64,000 nt of DNA, from positions 16,156,306 to 16,220,305 of the forward strand of contig JABAKD010000020.1 in the NCBI GenBank assembly GCA_012845835.1, written 5' to 3'. The notes beneath the pieces were generated by a model, which saw only the letters and a list, made by a program, of their open reading frames with translations, was not told where the DNA came from and did not search any database. Numbering within the stretch: position 1 is the stretch's first letter; every line of letters begins with the position of its first letter. Of the stretch, positions 33,850-45,800 are shown in pieces. Source of the stretch: Undaria pinnatifida. Lineage: Eukaryota > Sar > Phaeophyceae > Laminariales > Alariaceae. The position numbers and the translations under genes are program-made.

Positions 33850-36800
33850 GTGAGGGTTAGGGTGGAATGGGTGTGGGGTGGGTCGGCGTAGGTTGGTAGG
33901 GTGTGGGGTGGAGTGAGTTGGACTCGGCTTCTCTGGGTTGGGTTGCCAGGATTGGGCTGTGCTTTGTTGTCTTGTGCCTGCCGCCGCGTGTGGTCTGTCT
34001 GTATTTTAATGCTCTGCCTCCCCAAGATGTCTTCAATTGTCTTGATAGCGTGTTCGTTGTCCGTGTATAGTTTTGCTGGCTGAAAAGCAGCTGTAGTATA
34101 TGGAATTCGAGACAACAGAACATTTTCAATGCCACAAGCAAACGGTGTCAAGAATCTCGTCACGATCGCGTTTGTTTCTTTGTTTCGTCGAAACTCGTAA
34201 TTTTTCCAAGTTACGGAAATGAATAGTCCAATGTTCACGACTTTACGATCAATGAACATTATTAAATACATTCTAACAACCGTCAGCTGTGAGTTCGACG
34301 AATTTAGAGTCGATACTCATCTTTGCAAGCTGCGTACTACACCGGTCGCTCTTTTTAGTATATTTTTCATGGGTTAAGACCTAATATAAGATGGCATTGT
34401 GTTGTGTTTCAATACGTATCATACATGACTAATAAGTGTTAGAAAATAGCAGCAGGGTACCGGCTTGCTGTAGTTGGCGAAGTTCGGGAAAGAGTTAACA
34501 CATCTGTTTCTTGTTGCACCGTCTGCTACACTACTATTCGACATAATTCATGGATGGTTATTTTTTCGTCGAAACCCGTATTTTTCAGGTTGCGTGAATA
34601 GTTTAATGTTGGAAAATAACAAGCTTGTGTCATTTTTGTTCCTGTGTTTCGTGGAAACTCTTATTTTTTTTGTCGAAACTCATGTCTTTTCAAGTTGCGT
34701 GAGTACTGTTATCAAACAGTTACGATCGTTTTTTTTTCCCCATTTTTTCGTCGAAACTCGTTTTTTTTTTCTCAAGTTGTGTGAACAGTGAAGTGTTAGC
34801 ATCCTGATCGTTTTTGCCCCCTTTTTTTGGTCGAAACTCGTGTTGATACCAGGTAGTTTTTTCGTCGAAACTAAACTCACACCAGGTGTTTTTCAAGTTG
34901 CGAGTGAAAAATGTTCTTAATATTGACAACTTGATATTTTTGCCCCCTTCGTTGTTTTTTGCAGGGGCGCTCATCACCTCGAGCACGACGAAGCAACGGG
35001 CATGGCGTGCTTCGTCGGTCTCATTGGCTTCCTCTCTGCCCAGGTTAGACAATCGTAGGTCGTGGTGGAGTTGCCTTCTTATGGTATATTTGGAGAAGGT
35101 ATGGGGGTAATGGAATATCTCGGGGGAGGACGTTGCTTGGCTATCGTTGCAGACCGATATAAGGCAAGACTGGCGGGCAGGCAGACAAGACGGAAAAATC
35201 ACCGCTGCAACAGAAATATCATGGTATTTGGTTTCGTGTTTTGTGTTGTTTTTTTTTCATGTTTTGTGGCTTGTGTTTTGTCAGCACGTGCTTAAACCAC
35301 GCGTGCTTGGTGATCCACGTACGCTCTTTTATGCTGCTCGAATGAGCGCCGACTCTGAATTGGAGTTGGTTGTTCCAAAATCTCGTATATACTTTGTACT
35401 ATCTATGTACTATGTGCTGGTTGCCGGACGTTTTTTCCCCGAGTTTTGGAGACGTTTTTAGGGTCTTTGTTTCTCATGGACTTGCGGTTAGTAACCGTAT
35501 TGCCAGGTACGCACAGGTACCTGATATGTGATAACAGCCGTAGTTGCTGTACGTATTATGTGACAATAATTCGGCAATAATTGTACGAGTAGTTGGGTAG
35601 AAGGAAGCGATTTAATAATGTCAAGTCTAGTAACAATGGGGACAACTCGTGCACAGCAGTTAGTAGTTACCGGTATCTGGTAGGGTTTTTTGTTATGTGA
35701 TAACTTATGTTACTGGTTGTTGTTTTTTTTTTGTTCTGTTGCGATAACTTATGTTTTTGTTGTGTTACGAGGTATGTTATTAGGGCCCGTATTAACGAGG
35801 AACTTGCAAAATCGAATTTCGATTTTTTTTTATAGAATTTAATTTAATTTGCATCTGATTGGTCAAGAAATGAATCACCAAGCAGGCATTCTCAGAATTA
35901 TTACGAAAAATCAAATTCAACAAAGAAGTAAAAAAAGACTTTCTCGGTCGAATTTTGTCGAAAATCGAAATTGAATTTAGGGAGTTTGTCCACCTAGACA
36001 TGGCTTGTTCTGTGTAACCGAAGCCGGCCACGCGAATTGGTGCCATGTCGTCGGCTGATTGAGAGGCGAGCAGCCAACATTGCGAGAGGTAGGACCACCG
36101 GAGCAGCCGCAGCGCGGCCTCCGAAGGTCCTTAGCACAGCCTAGACCGCCTGCGACGCTTCGAAAACAACCGAGACCGCCGCAAACCCAGTTTTTCGTCC
36201 CCCTGCACCTCGAAAGTTACACGACCAACTACCACATGATGACTTCGCTCAGAAGTTCGACAGCTATATCCCCGTCGCTGCTGCCCGTGTCGGGCGGCGG
36301 GGTGGCGCCAGCCCATCCAAGAGACACCTAGAGCCCTAGCCTCCAAGCCGCTGCCGGCCAAAAGAATCTGCAGCTAGCCGCGGCGCTCCGGGGAGGACGC
36401 GAGCCATCGCTCGCCTCGGCCATTGCCCACGGGTGTTCGTTGACCCTTTTGCGTTTTTAGAATTTTTTTATTTCCTAGAACGCACTGCGCCGTTCCTTGA
36501 TAAGAACCAAAGTTGAATTTTTTGTGGATTTTTCATGAAATTAAAAAAAAAAAATCGAAATTCGATTTTGCAAGTTCCTCGTTAATTCGGGCCCTTATTG
36601 TTGTATCATCGCTGCTGTAGGTTTTTTGTTTTTTATGTGATAATCTCGTCTGGTGATCATTCTTTCACTGCACCGCTGCTGGTTATCAAAAATAAAAATA
36701 AAAGAACGGTATCTTGTGTCCTGGATACTGGAGGGTTTTCATTGTTTTCGGGGCGTTTTCGGGGTTATGGCCTGTAATGGACTTGTGTCAAGTAACTGCT

Positions 36801-39800
36801 TGTATTACGTGATACTAGTTGTTAACCCCTTTAGAGCCCCCGAACCCCTCCCTATACTAAATCCAAGTAATTTTGTCCCCAAAAACGGGTTTCCAGTTGT
36901 AAAAGGGTTAAGTACGAGTAGCAGGTATTGTATATTTTTTCATGTTATATTATTCATAGTTTTATGTAATTCGATGAAAATCCACGGGCATAAAAAGCTG
37001 AAAAGTGGCTATGCTGAGGACATGTACCGAGGTGGAAGAGGGAAGACACCTGTGACCACGGCTTGTCCAGAAGGCCACATGTCGTTGAAGGTAAACCCTC
37101 TGATGGGTTGGGCTGGAGTAAAAGTGACGATAAAAAAAATATCAGTGTGTGACAGCAGTTGTCTGGTAATCGTTGTTCTACTGCTCATTTCTGCTGCTCC
37201 TGTGTACCTGGTATAATTTTGGTTATTTTGTTGTGTGTTGGAGGCCAGAGGGTTTCTGGCAATTTCGGTGCGTTTTTCGGAGCTGTGACGTACATGGACT
37301 ATTGGTATTATTAATAATACCTCATTATGTGATGGTAGTTGTCAAGTGTCGGTAGTTTGTATATCGCCCCGGTGGCGGATCAGGTTATCCTCGAGCCTGG
37401 TAAAGCCAGTTTCGTGAGTTCGAATCCCCCCGAGTGCATACTGGTATAAATTCGTGGGGACTTTTTCTTGTGCAGAAATTGACTTGCGAAAAAAGCGCGA
37501 GAGCGTGAGTTAGCAACACTCGATGAAAAATCGACGAGCAGTGGGATAGCCGAACCTTATGCGCGATAAAAATTGAAGGCAAGAACCGGGGGGGAGAAGG
37601 GACGACACCTGTGAGACCACGGCTTGTCCAGAAGCTGGAAAGTAGATGTGTGTGAAAAAAGTATATATATATATATTTTATAATACTGTATATATTACGA
37701 TATGATAATAGTTGTGACGTATTTGTCATGTACAGTTTTATTTTACCATTTGTTTTGGGTGTATATTTTGTCCGTATGATGTATATTATGTGATAATATA
37801 TATGTGTAGAGTATCTGCATTTTTACGTGCGGTTTTATGGTTTGCTTGGTCACTTGTGTTGGATATTTTTTGTTACGTGATTTCGGCTGATGGATCTTCC
37901 CCTGAAATACTGCTGCTGTTCACGAAATCGTCAAAGCTCGTGCTGGTATGTATGTGCTGCGTGCTGGAAGGTTTTCGAGGTTTTCGGGTGGCTTTTTTCG
38001 GGGATGTGGCTTAACGCGAGCGAGAGATACATACACCGGGTTGCGCCGGGGAAGTGGGAAGTGCGGCTCTTTTTTTGTTGTTGTCTCCGATATTCGATGT
38101 TGGGTCGGTTTTGGACCATCAGCTATCGTAGCCTTTACATTTTTCATGCCACCTGTTCATATCAAATACCTCTCTTTCTCAATCACCTTGTCATTTTTTT
38201 TGTCGATCTCGTTTTCATGTTTCGTTTGCGCGTTCCCGCACCCGCGCAGCCCGAAGTGATGCACATCCACCCGGACGCGCGCGCCGAGGCGACCAACAAG
38301 GTGGTTTCCGCCTACATTGAGGGTGGGGAACCCACGGAGACCCCCATGCGCGAGGCCGGCCTTAACGGAGCTGGACAGATAATCGGCATCTCCGACACGG
38401 GCCTGGACGAGAGCTCCTGCTTTTTCCGAGACGATGTTAACGGCCTGGTGCCTAGGTACGGGGTGAATGAGGAAACATACAGAGAGGGATATCGCCATCC
38501 AATCAGATGAATCTAAAATCGATACCAGTAATACAGGTTGGAACCACACGTTTGGTAACGTTTCTCTCGTCGGACAGATTATATAAATACTTCGGGGAAG
38601 ATCTGTATGGTCTAGTTCATGTTGCCGGGTGGGAGCTGTACGATCTGGTTGATCTAGCTCATGATTCCGGGGTGGGATCTGTACTCGACATATACAGATC
38701 CAGCATACATATCATAACGGTAGCTGTGGGATCTACTTTATAGATCATCTAGATGATCTAGATCGTGATCTGTCCTAGGTGTGTTCACCCTGATTTCCAA
38801 CTCGTAAAATCATTGTGGTCTAACCCCAAGTTTTTTTTTTTCCCGTGTCGGGAGTGCGGAGCTAAAACTGGTCAAAAGATTTGCTTGGAACCTCTTTAAT
38901 GAAACGCGGTCACTTCGAGTGGGTCATGTAGTTTGTAAAATTAATATGTGTACCAGCCCGAATATGATGTGTGAGCTCGATATTAATATTTCTTTGATAA
39001 CATGTGCGAAAAACAATCGCAGGACGAGCATGTCGGACGGAGACGCTTACCCAGACCAACGCAAGGTGATCCAATACGTCGTCTTCGGCGACGATGACAC
39101 CGATGCAGACGGCCATGGGACACACGTCTCCGGCATTGCTTTGGGCAAAATCACGAGCGGCTGGGAGGAGCCCTGGGAGAGCCAGGTGTCGCAGGCAGAG
39201 TGCGAGGAGGAGGGCCTGGTGAGGTCCTGCCTCGGCGACTGTGTGGAGGAAATGACCGGGACTACATGTCACTGGAACATGGAGCTCGCCTGCCCCATGT
39301 CTGGCTGCGACGAGGACATCGTGAGTTGGTTTTGTTAGGGCAGGTCTTGTTTTGTTTTTGCGGTCTGTTGAGCTGCTGCGTCGATCGCCGCGGCTGTCAC
39401 CACCTGTTTGTGGTCGTCGCCCCCCCCCCCCCCCCCCCCCTGCTATGCCACGCACTCTCACACACCCTCTCTCGCTCTCATCTGCACTGTCTCCATTATT
39501 TCGTCCACGTATTCATCCTATCTCCATCCATCCACCACTCGTGCATCCCTCCGTCCTTCCACCCACCCACTCACCCATGCTGCCGCACCCCACCCCACCT
39601 CATCCCACCCCACCCATTAAACCAACTCATCAATCCATCCCTCAAACCGCTGTCATCGATTACGTGGATGACAGAGCTGCGATGCCGACACGGGCTACGA
39701 ATTCCCATGCTTCGAAGACCCCGAGGACGAACTTCCTGAGGCATCAGGAGTTGCACCTGATTCCAAGTTGGCGTTCTTCGACCTGTGAGAGCCCTTGGGT

Positions 39801-42800
39801 TTCCCGTAAATATGTACTGATGCAATCAATCTGCGTGTGTCGTTTTGTCACTTATTTTTGTTGTTCGCCCTTGAATTCTCACGAGGGCTGGAGCGCCGGC
39901 TCGCTACTGGTGGTAGGCGATCTATGTGTGTTGCCGCTGATATGACCCTGCATGTGGGTACGGGTAAGGCGCGTATCACGGTTTAGAGGACCACGCTTTC
40001 CTGTGTGGTCGTTACATTAGTGCCGGCTGTGAGTTGGGTGGGCTTTACGGCGGGTTCTTGAATAGGTACCTGGTAGTCAAGTAAGCCAATTGACGTACTT
40101 AAATAAGTGACGTACTTAAGTAAGTAGTCAAGTAAGCCAACTGACTACCTTAACTTAGAAGTCTTTACATTGTTGTTGTTGTTCTCACATTAACTCGCAT
40201 AATCAAGTCCGTGGTCACGGGACAGGCTCCAGTCACTCAGGAGCTGAGGAATACCCCAGGGAAAAACACAAACAACCCAAGGTGGTACACGCATATATCA
40301 TAGCTCATTCAACCCCTTTGGGCCTTCATCGAGAGAACAAAAAAACAAAAAAAGTCGGGAAAAAAGTGGCCTGCGTGCAGCGTCGACCGAACCAAAAGCA
40401 AGCTGCCCGGGCCGCTATTAATAGGGTAACAGGGGAGGAGTCCGGAGAGCAAGACGGAAGGTGCTGTGCGGCACGCCGTTCGGCATGTTGGTGCTTGTGT
40501 TGATGCACACTATTTCTCGACGGTTGATACAAGGCCGCACTCGTAGAAATGGCGGGCCCCGCCAAGACGGTTAGTAGCCAGGGCTTTTCACGGGTCGAAT
40601 GGCTTCTTGCGGGTCGGATCGAGTCAGGGGAACTCGACCCGGCCCTACAGGCAGAGACGCAAGGGTACGGCACTGCTAGCTCTTGACCGACGGCAGGTGT
40701 TCAATATTTTACCAAACCTGACGCCAAACTACTACAGGTTTTAGTATGTACAAAGATGTCAGGAGACAGCACTTTCACCCCTTGACCGACGGCAATTGTC
40801 CAATAATTTGCCTTGACGGACACCAAACTACTAGGTTTTAGTATGTACAAGTGAAACATGTCAGGAGACGGCGCTTTCAGCGCTTGACCGACGGCAATCC
40901 TCCAATAAGTCACCTGGATTGACGCCAAACAACTAGGTTTTAGTATTACAAGCAAACTATGTCAGGAGACGGCACTTCCACCCCTTGACCGACGGTAATT
41001 TTCCAATTAATTACCTAGACTGACGCCAAACTACTAGCTTTTAGTATTACATGCAAAATATGTCAGGAGACGGCACTTTCGCCCCTTGGCCGCTGGCAAT
41101 TTTCCAGTAAATTACCTGGACTAACGCCAATCTACTAGCTTTTAGTGTGTACAAGCAAAATATCAAGAGACGGCAGTCAACCCTTGACTGACGCCAAACT
41201 ACTAGGTTTTAGTACAAGGAGACGGCACTTTCAGCCCTTGATAGACGGCAATTTTCCAATAATTCCCTGGACTCACGCCAAACTATTAGGTTTTAGTGTG
41301 GAACGCTTGCGTTTTCTTACACCCTGGACCGCTGAACGGTTTTCCTTGGCTGACGGTCTCCTGACATCTTCGGACCCTATCCGACCACGAGCAGTGAGAT
41401 CTGAAAATCTCCTGACCCGATCGGACCCGACCCGCGAGGTTTCGAAATCGTTTTGGCTTATCTGGGTCGTTTTTGGCCATCGCTACGTACCGTTTTTCAC
41501 TTGTTTTACGCAATGTTAGGGGCAATTCTGACGACACCCTGAGCATCCCGGACGACATCGGTGACATGTGGGACGCACAGTACGCTGCGGGAGCTAGGTA
41601 AGACCACGGTGCTTATTTACACAACGAGTATGCACTTTGATAGCAATAGATGAGTTTTACTCTACTCATGTGCTACTGCAGGCCGCAATATGTAAGTGTG
41701 CTCTACTAGGTACGTAGTTATGCTGGAGATGCTGCTGCCGGTACTACTCTGCAGGCATGGTTGTATGATATGTGCTGCTCTAGTGCAGGCGTTTCTCTGT
41801 CCGTTTTGCCGGCAATGCTGCTGGCCGTAAAACGCACGAAGATATACCCCAAGTAACGCACATAGCACCCCCCCCCCCTCCCCCCGCGGGTACGCCTCCA
41901 TCCCCAATCCCCACCCCAACCCCACCGTCTTGAACGGAAGAGTGGTCAACGGAGGCAAACAATGCATAAGTACGCCCCCCCCCCCTCACCCCCCTCCCCC
42001 CCCCCCCCCCGCCCGCCCGCACCTCTCCTCGCCCCCCCCGGCATTGTAGGGATGCGAGGGTCTATCGTTTCAAGACTACGCCATGCATGAAATGAGAACA
42101 TCCCCCCCGCCCCCCCCCTCCCCTCCCCCCCCCTCGCCCTCCCTTTCCCCTCCCCTCCCTCCCCCCTCCCCCCACCAAAACGCGTTCTTGTGCTTTTACC
42201 ATATTGTACGAAAACAGGATCATGAGCAACTCCTGGTCTCTTGTGACCCTCTCAGAGCCTACCGCCCGCGACGTCCAGCTGGACGAGTGGATCCGCAACA
42301 ACCCCGAAGCGTTCGTCGTGTTCGGTGCGGGCAACAACGGTTTCGTAGACAGCAGCTTCAACCCCGGCTCGGTTCAGTCCCCAGCTACCGCCAAGACGGC
42401 CATGACGGTGGGCGCGTCTAACAGCGGTCCGGACCGCGCTTACGCGTATTACTCGTCCTCGAGCTCGAATTACGATGGGGTGCTCTGGCCCGGGAGCGAT
42501 GTCAGCTTCGAGGTGTCGCCTTATTCTGCGAGGGGTCCGGTCGGGAGGTTCACGACCAAGCCGGACGTGGTTGCCCCTGGGTTGATGGTTCACTCCGCGA
42601 AAGCTTCGAGGTCGGAAGATTCCTCGCTTGAAACCTGTGCGCTTGATTCCTTGGGGGGGACTTCGATGTCGGCGCCTGCGGTTGCGGGAGCTGCGGCCCT
42701 TGTGAGGCAGTTTTTCGGGGAGGGGATGCTGGCGAGCTATTTGGAGGCGGAGGGCTTGTGCGCGAGAGAGATCTATGTGGAGGCTGGGCTGTGTGAAGCG

Positions 42801-45800
42801 TTTGATCCTCCTGGGTACCTGGTGAAGGCGATTCTGATTAACTCTGCGGAGTGGCTTGGGGAAATGCAGACGGTTTCGTACGGTGAGATATTGGCGGGGG
42901 GGGGGGGGGGGGCGGGGGGGGGGGGGGGGGGGGGGGGGGGCGGGGGGGGCTCTTTGGCAGTACCTGATAAAGTAATTAGGTCCGATAAGGTGCTGGTCTT
43001 GTAGTTTTTATGCAAGGAGACGGAAAGGGTGAGAGAGCGAGACAGCGAGAGAGAGGTAGAAGGAGGTTTTGTTTTTGTTTTGGAGGCGTTGTTGGGTTTG
43101 GGTCTCGGATGTGGCTGCACGCCGCCGCCATCTTGGGTAAGGGTAAGGGTAGGAGCATGGATATCTAGCGACAGGCCTGGGTACGGATTTTCCTTCCATC
43201 CATGTCAGCGCAACCTCGCCATCCCTTTCCCCGTGCACCCGTTTCCCCCTTCCCACCGACCGCCTACCGCCTACCTTTTTTGGACATGTTTTCTCACCAC
43301 CCCTCCCCCTGTCGCTCTACTTCCCCGCCCCCTCCCCCCCCCCCTCCCCTCTCTCCCTCCCCCTCCTTCCCTATCTCCCTCCCCCTCCTCCCTTATCTCC
43401 CTCCCCTTCCCTCCCCCCCTCCCCCCCCTCCCCCCCTCCCTCCCCTCCCCCCCCCTCCCATTCCCCCGCTCTGTCTCTCCCGCCCCCCCCTTCATTCGGT
43501 TTCTTACTCGTGTCCGTGGCTGCAATAGGGGAAGACGTGGAGTGGATGACAGTCTTGGACTTTGCGCAAGGGTTTGGGGCTGTGCAGCTGGCCACCGGCA
43601 TACCGACTTCCAGCGCCCCTAAGGGAGTTTTCTACCACGATGGATCGCTCGGGTCGGACGAGCACATGTACTACTCCGTCTACGTGGGCGACGCTAGCGA
43701 GGACCTGTCGGTGACGCTGGCGTGGTACGATCCCCCTGCTACTGTTTCTTCGTACAATGTGAGTTTGGGTTGTTGGCCTTTTTTTTTTCATGTTTCGAAT
43801 AATTGTCTTGAGGCCATCTCTTATAAATATCTGAAACTGAAAACTGGAAATGGAGGTTTCAGCACCTTCGCAGGCGTGCTTTGGAAAAAAATCTGCTCCG
43901 GGGAGAGGGAGAATCGGGCCCGCTCTTGTTAAATGTCCAACTATTAATAGCCTTTTGCGATACGCGTCTAACGACGTTTGGCGTTTTTTTTCAGGAGGAT
44001 TTCCTTGTTGATGTTGATGATGCGTTTTTTGTTTTTTGTTTTTGACATGTTTTTTTTTCGTTTCGGATTCTTGTCTTAACTGTCTTGTTTTTGTTTCTGG
44101 TTTTTACTATTTTTTTTTTCGAATTTGTATTCTTCGTGGTGGTTGGTGGGTGTTGGTGGTGCTACTAGTGTTGTCGGTGTGGTATGACCCCCCGTCTGTG
44201 GTTCCTTCCTACGATTCCAAGTTCTCGGTGGTGATGGTAATGGTGATTGCTGCCGTTTCTGGATGTTTTTGCTCTATATCTGTAATGTGAGTTTGTGTTG
44301 TTGACGGTAGTGGGGGTGGTGGTGGTGGTGTTTTTGTTCTTGTTTTTGTTGGCATTGGTGGCGTGGTAAATGCGACACGTGTCTACGATTTGTTCCTACG
44401 ATGTGAGGCGTCAGAGATGCCTTTTTACCCCCGTTTTTCGTGTGCCGTCGGCGTTTTTTTTTCTGCCTGTGGCAGCTTGTCCACGAGCTGGACGTGTCCG
44501 TCATATTGAGGCCCTCTCCCCACTAAAACTAGTATATTAAAGAGGCCAAAAGTGAGGGTAGACCTCGAACCTCGAAAATCTTGAACCCATATCATCCCCC
44601 CCGGTTTTTGTGTACCATCAGCTTTGCTTTTTCTTGACTGCGACAGCTCCTACGCGACCTGGATGTGTACGTGATGTTGGTATCATAGGCACCGGGCACC
44701 TAAACTAATCTAAAGTAAAATAAACTGAAACTAGACCTCGAATCCCGAAAACGCTGATGATACCCTCGCTTTTCGTGTACAAAACCCTGAAACCCTACCC
44801 CCGCTTTTCGTGTGCGGGTGGCGTCCCTCCCCCCCCCCCCCCCCTCTTCTGCGACAGCTCCTACACGACTTGGACGTATACGTAATGTCGGTGGACACCG
44901 GGCACTACTTCCACTCCAACTCCCACAACACGATGCAGAGTCTTTGCAACGATGAAGAGTTGTGCGCGCAGAAGTACGAGTTCTCGTTCAACGACAGCCT
45001 CGCCGATTTCATCAACCCTGTTGAGCGCGTGTCCATCCCTAGCACTGACCTCGAGGAAGGCTACTATGTGGTCGAGGTCCAGGCGCACACGCTGACTGAA
45101 TCGGATTCGCAAGCTTACGGGGTTGCTGCGGCTGGCGGAGGCGTGGTGTTGGTTGATATGGCTAGCTTGTACGAAGACCTAGGGTTTGCGTCGGAGGGAG
45201 GGGAACACCTTATCCCTGCGGCGTCATCGGAGTCGAGTTCGCCGTCCTTTTCCCCCGCTTCGGCTTCCGCCTCGCCGACCTCGATGCCGTCGCCTGTCGT
45301 CGAAGACGGAAACTTTATCCTGGCGCCTCCTGGCACCCCTGTGCCTACCGCCGACCCTTCGGGAGGAGGTGAGGCCGCGGTTATCAGCAACGGAGGGGGG
45401 GGAGAAAATAACTCTACCTATGATGGCGAGAATGACGGGAGCAAGGACGGTAGTAGTAGCAGCGACAGCAGTAACAGTACGGATGCTGCGGGGTTTGCTG
45501 TGGTGGGCGGTGACAGCTCCGGAGAGGATGATGACGCGGCAGGGGGCTCGGGGGGGGGGGGGGGACGCTGGCGGTAGCGGTGACGGGGGCGGTATTGGAG
45601 GAGTTGCAGCGGGGGGGGGAGGCGGTAGCGGCCTGGCGACGGAGTCGAAGGTGGCTGTGGGTTTGTCTGCGGTGGCGGCTTTTGTGTTGATCGGGGTCGG
45701 GGTGGTCCTCGCCGTGCGCAGGAGGAAGGTACGCGGAGCAGCAGCAGCAGGAGGGGCAGGAGAGAGTGGAGGTACCGGTGACGAGATGTACTGGGGAGGC

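Noticed and set aside
43029-43622. 197-codon + strand frame rich in Pro/Ser
   Set aside because: It spans intron 7 and its CT tract, and ends out of frame with exon 8.
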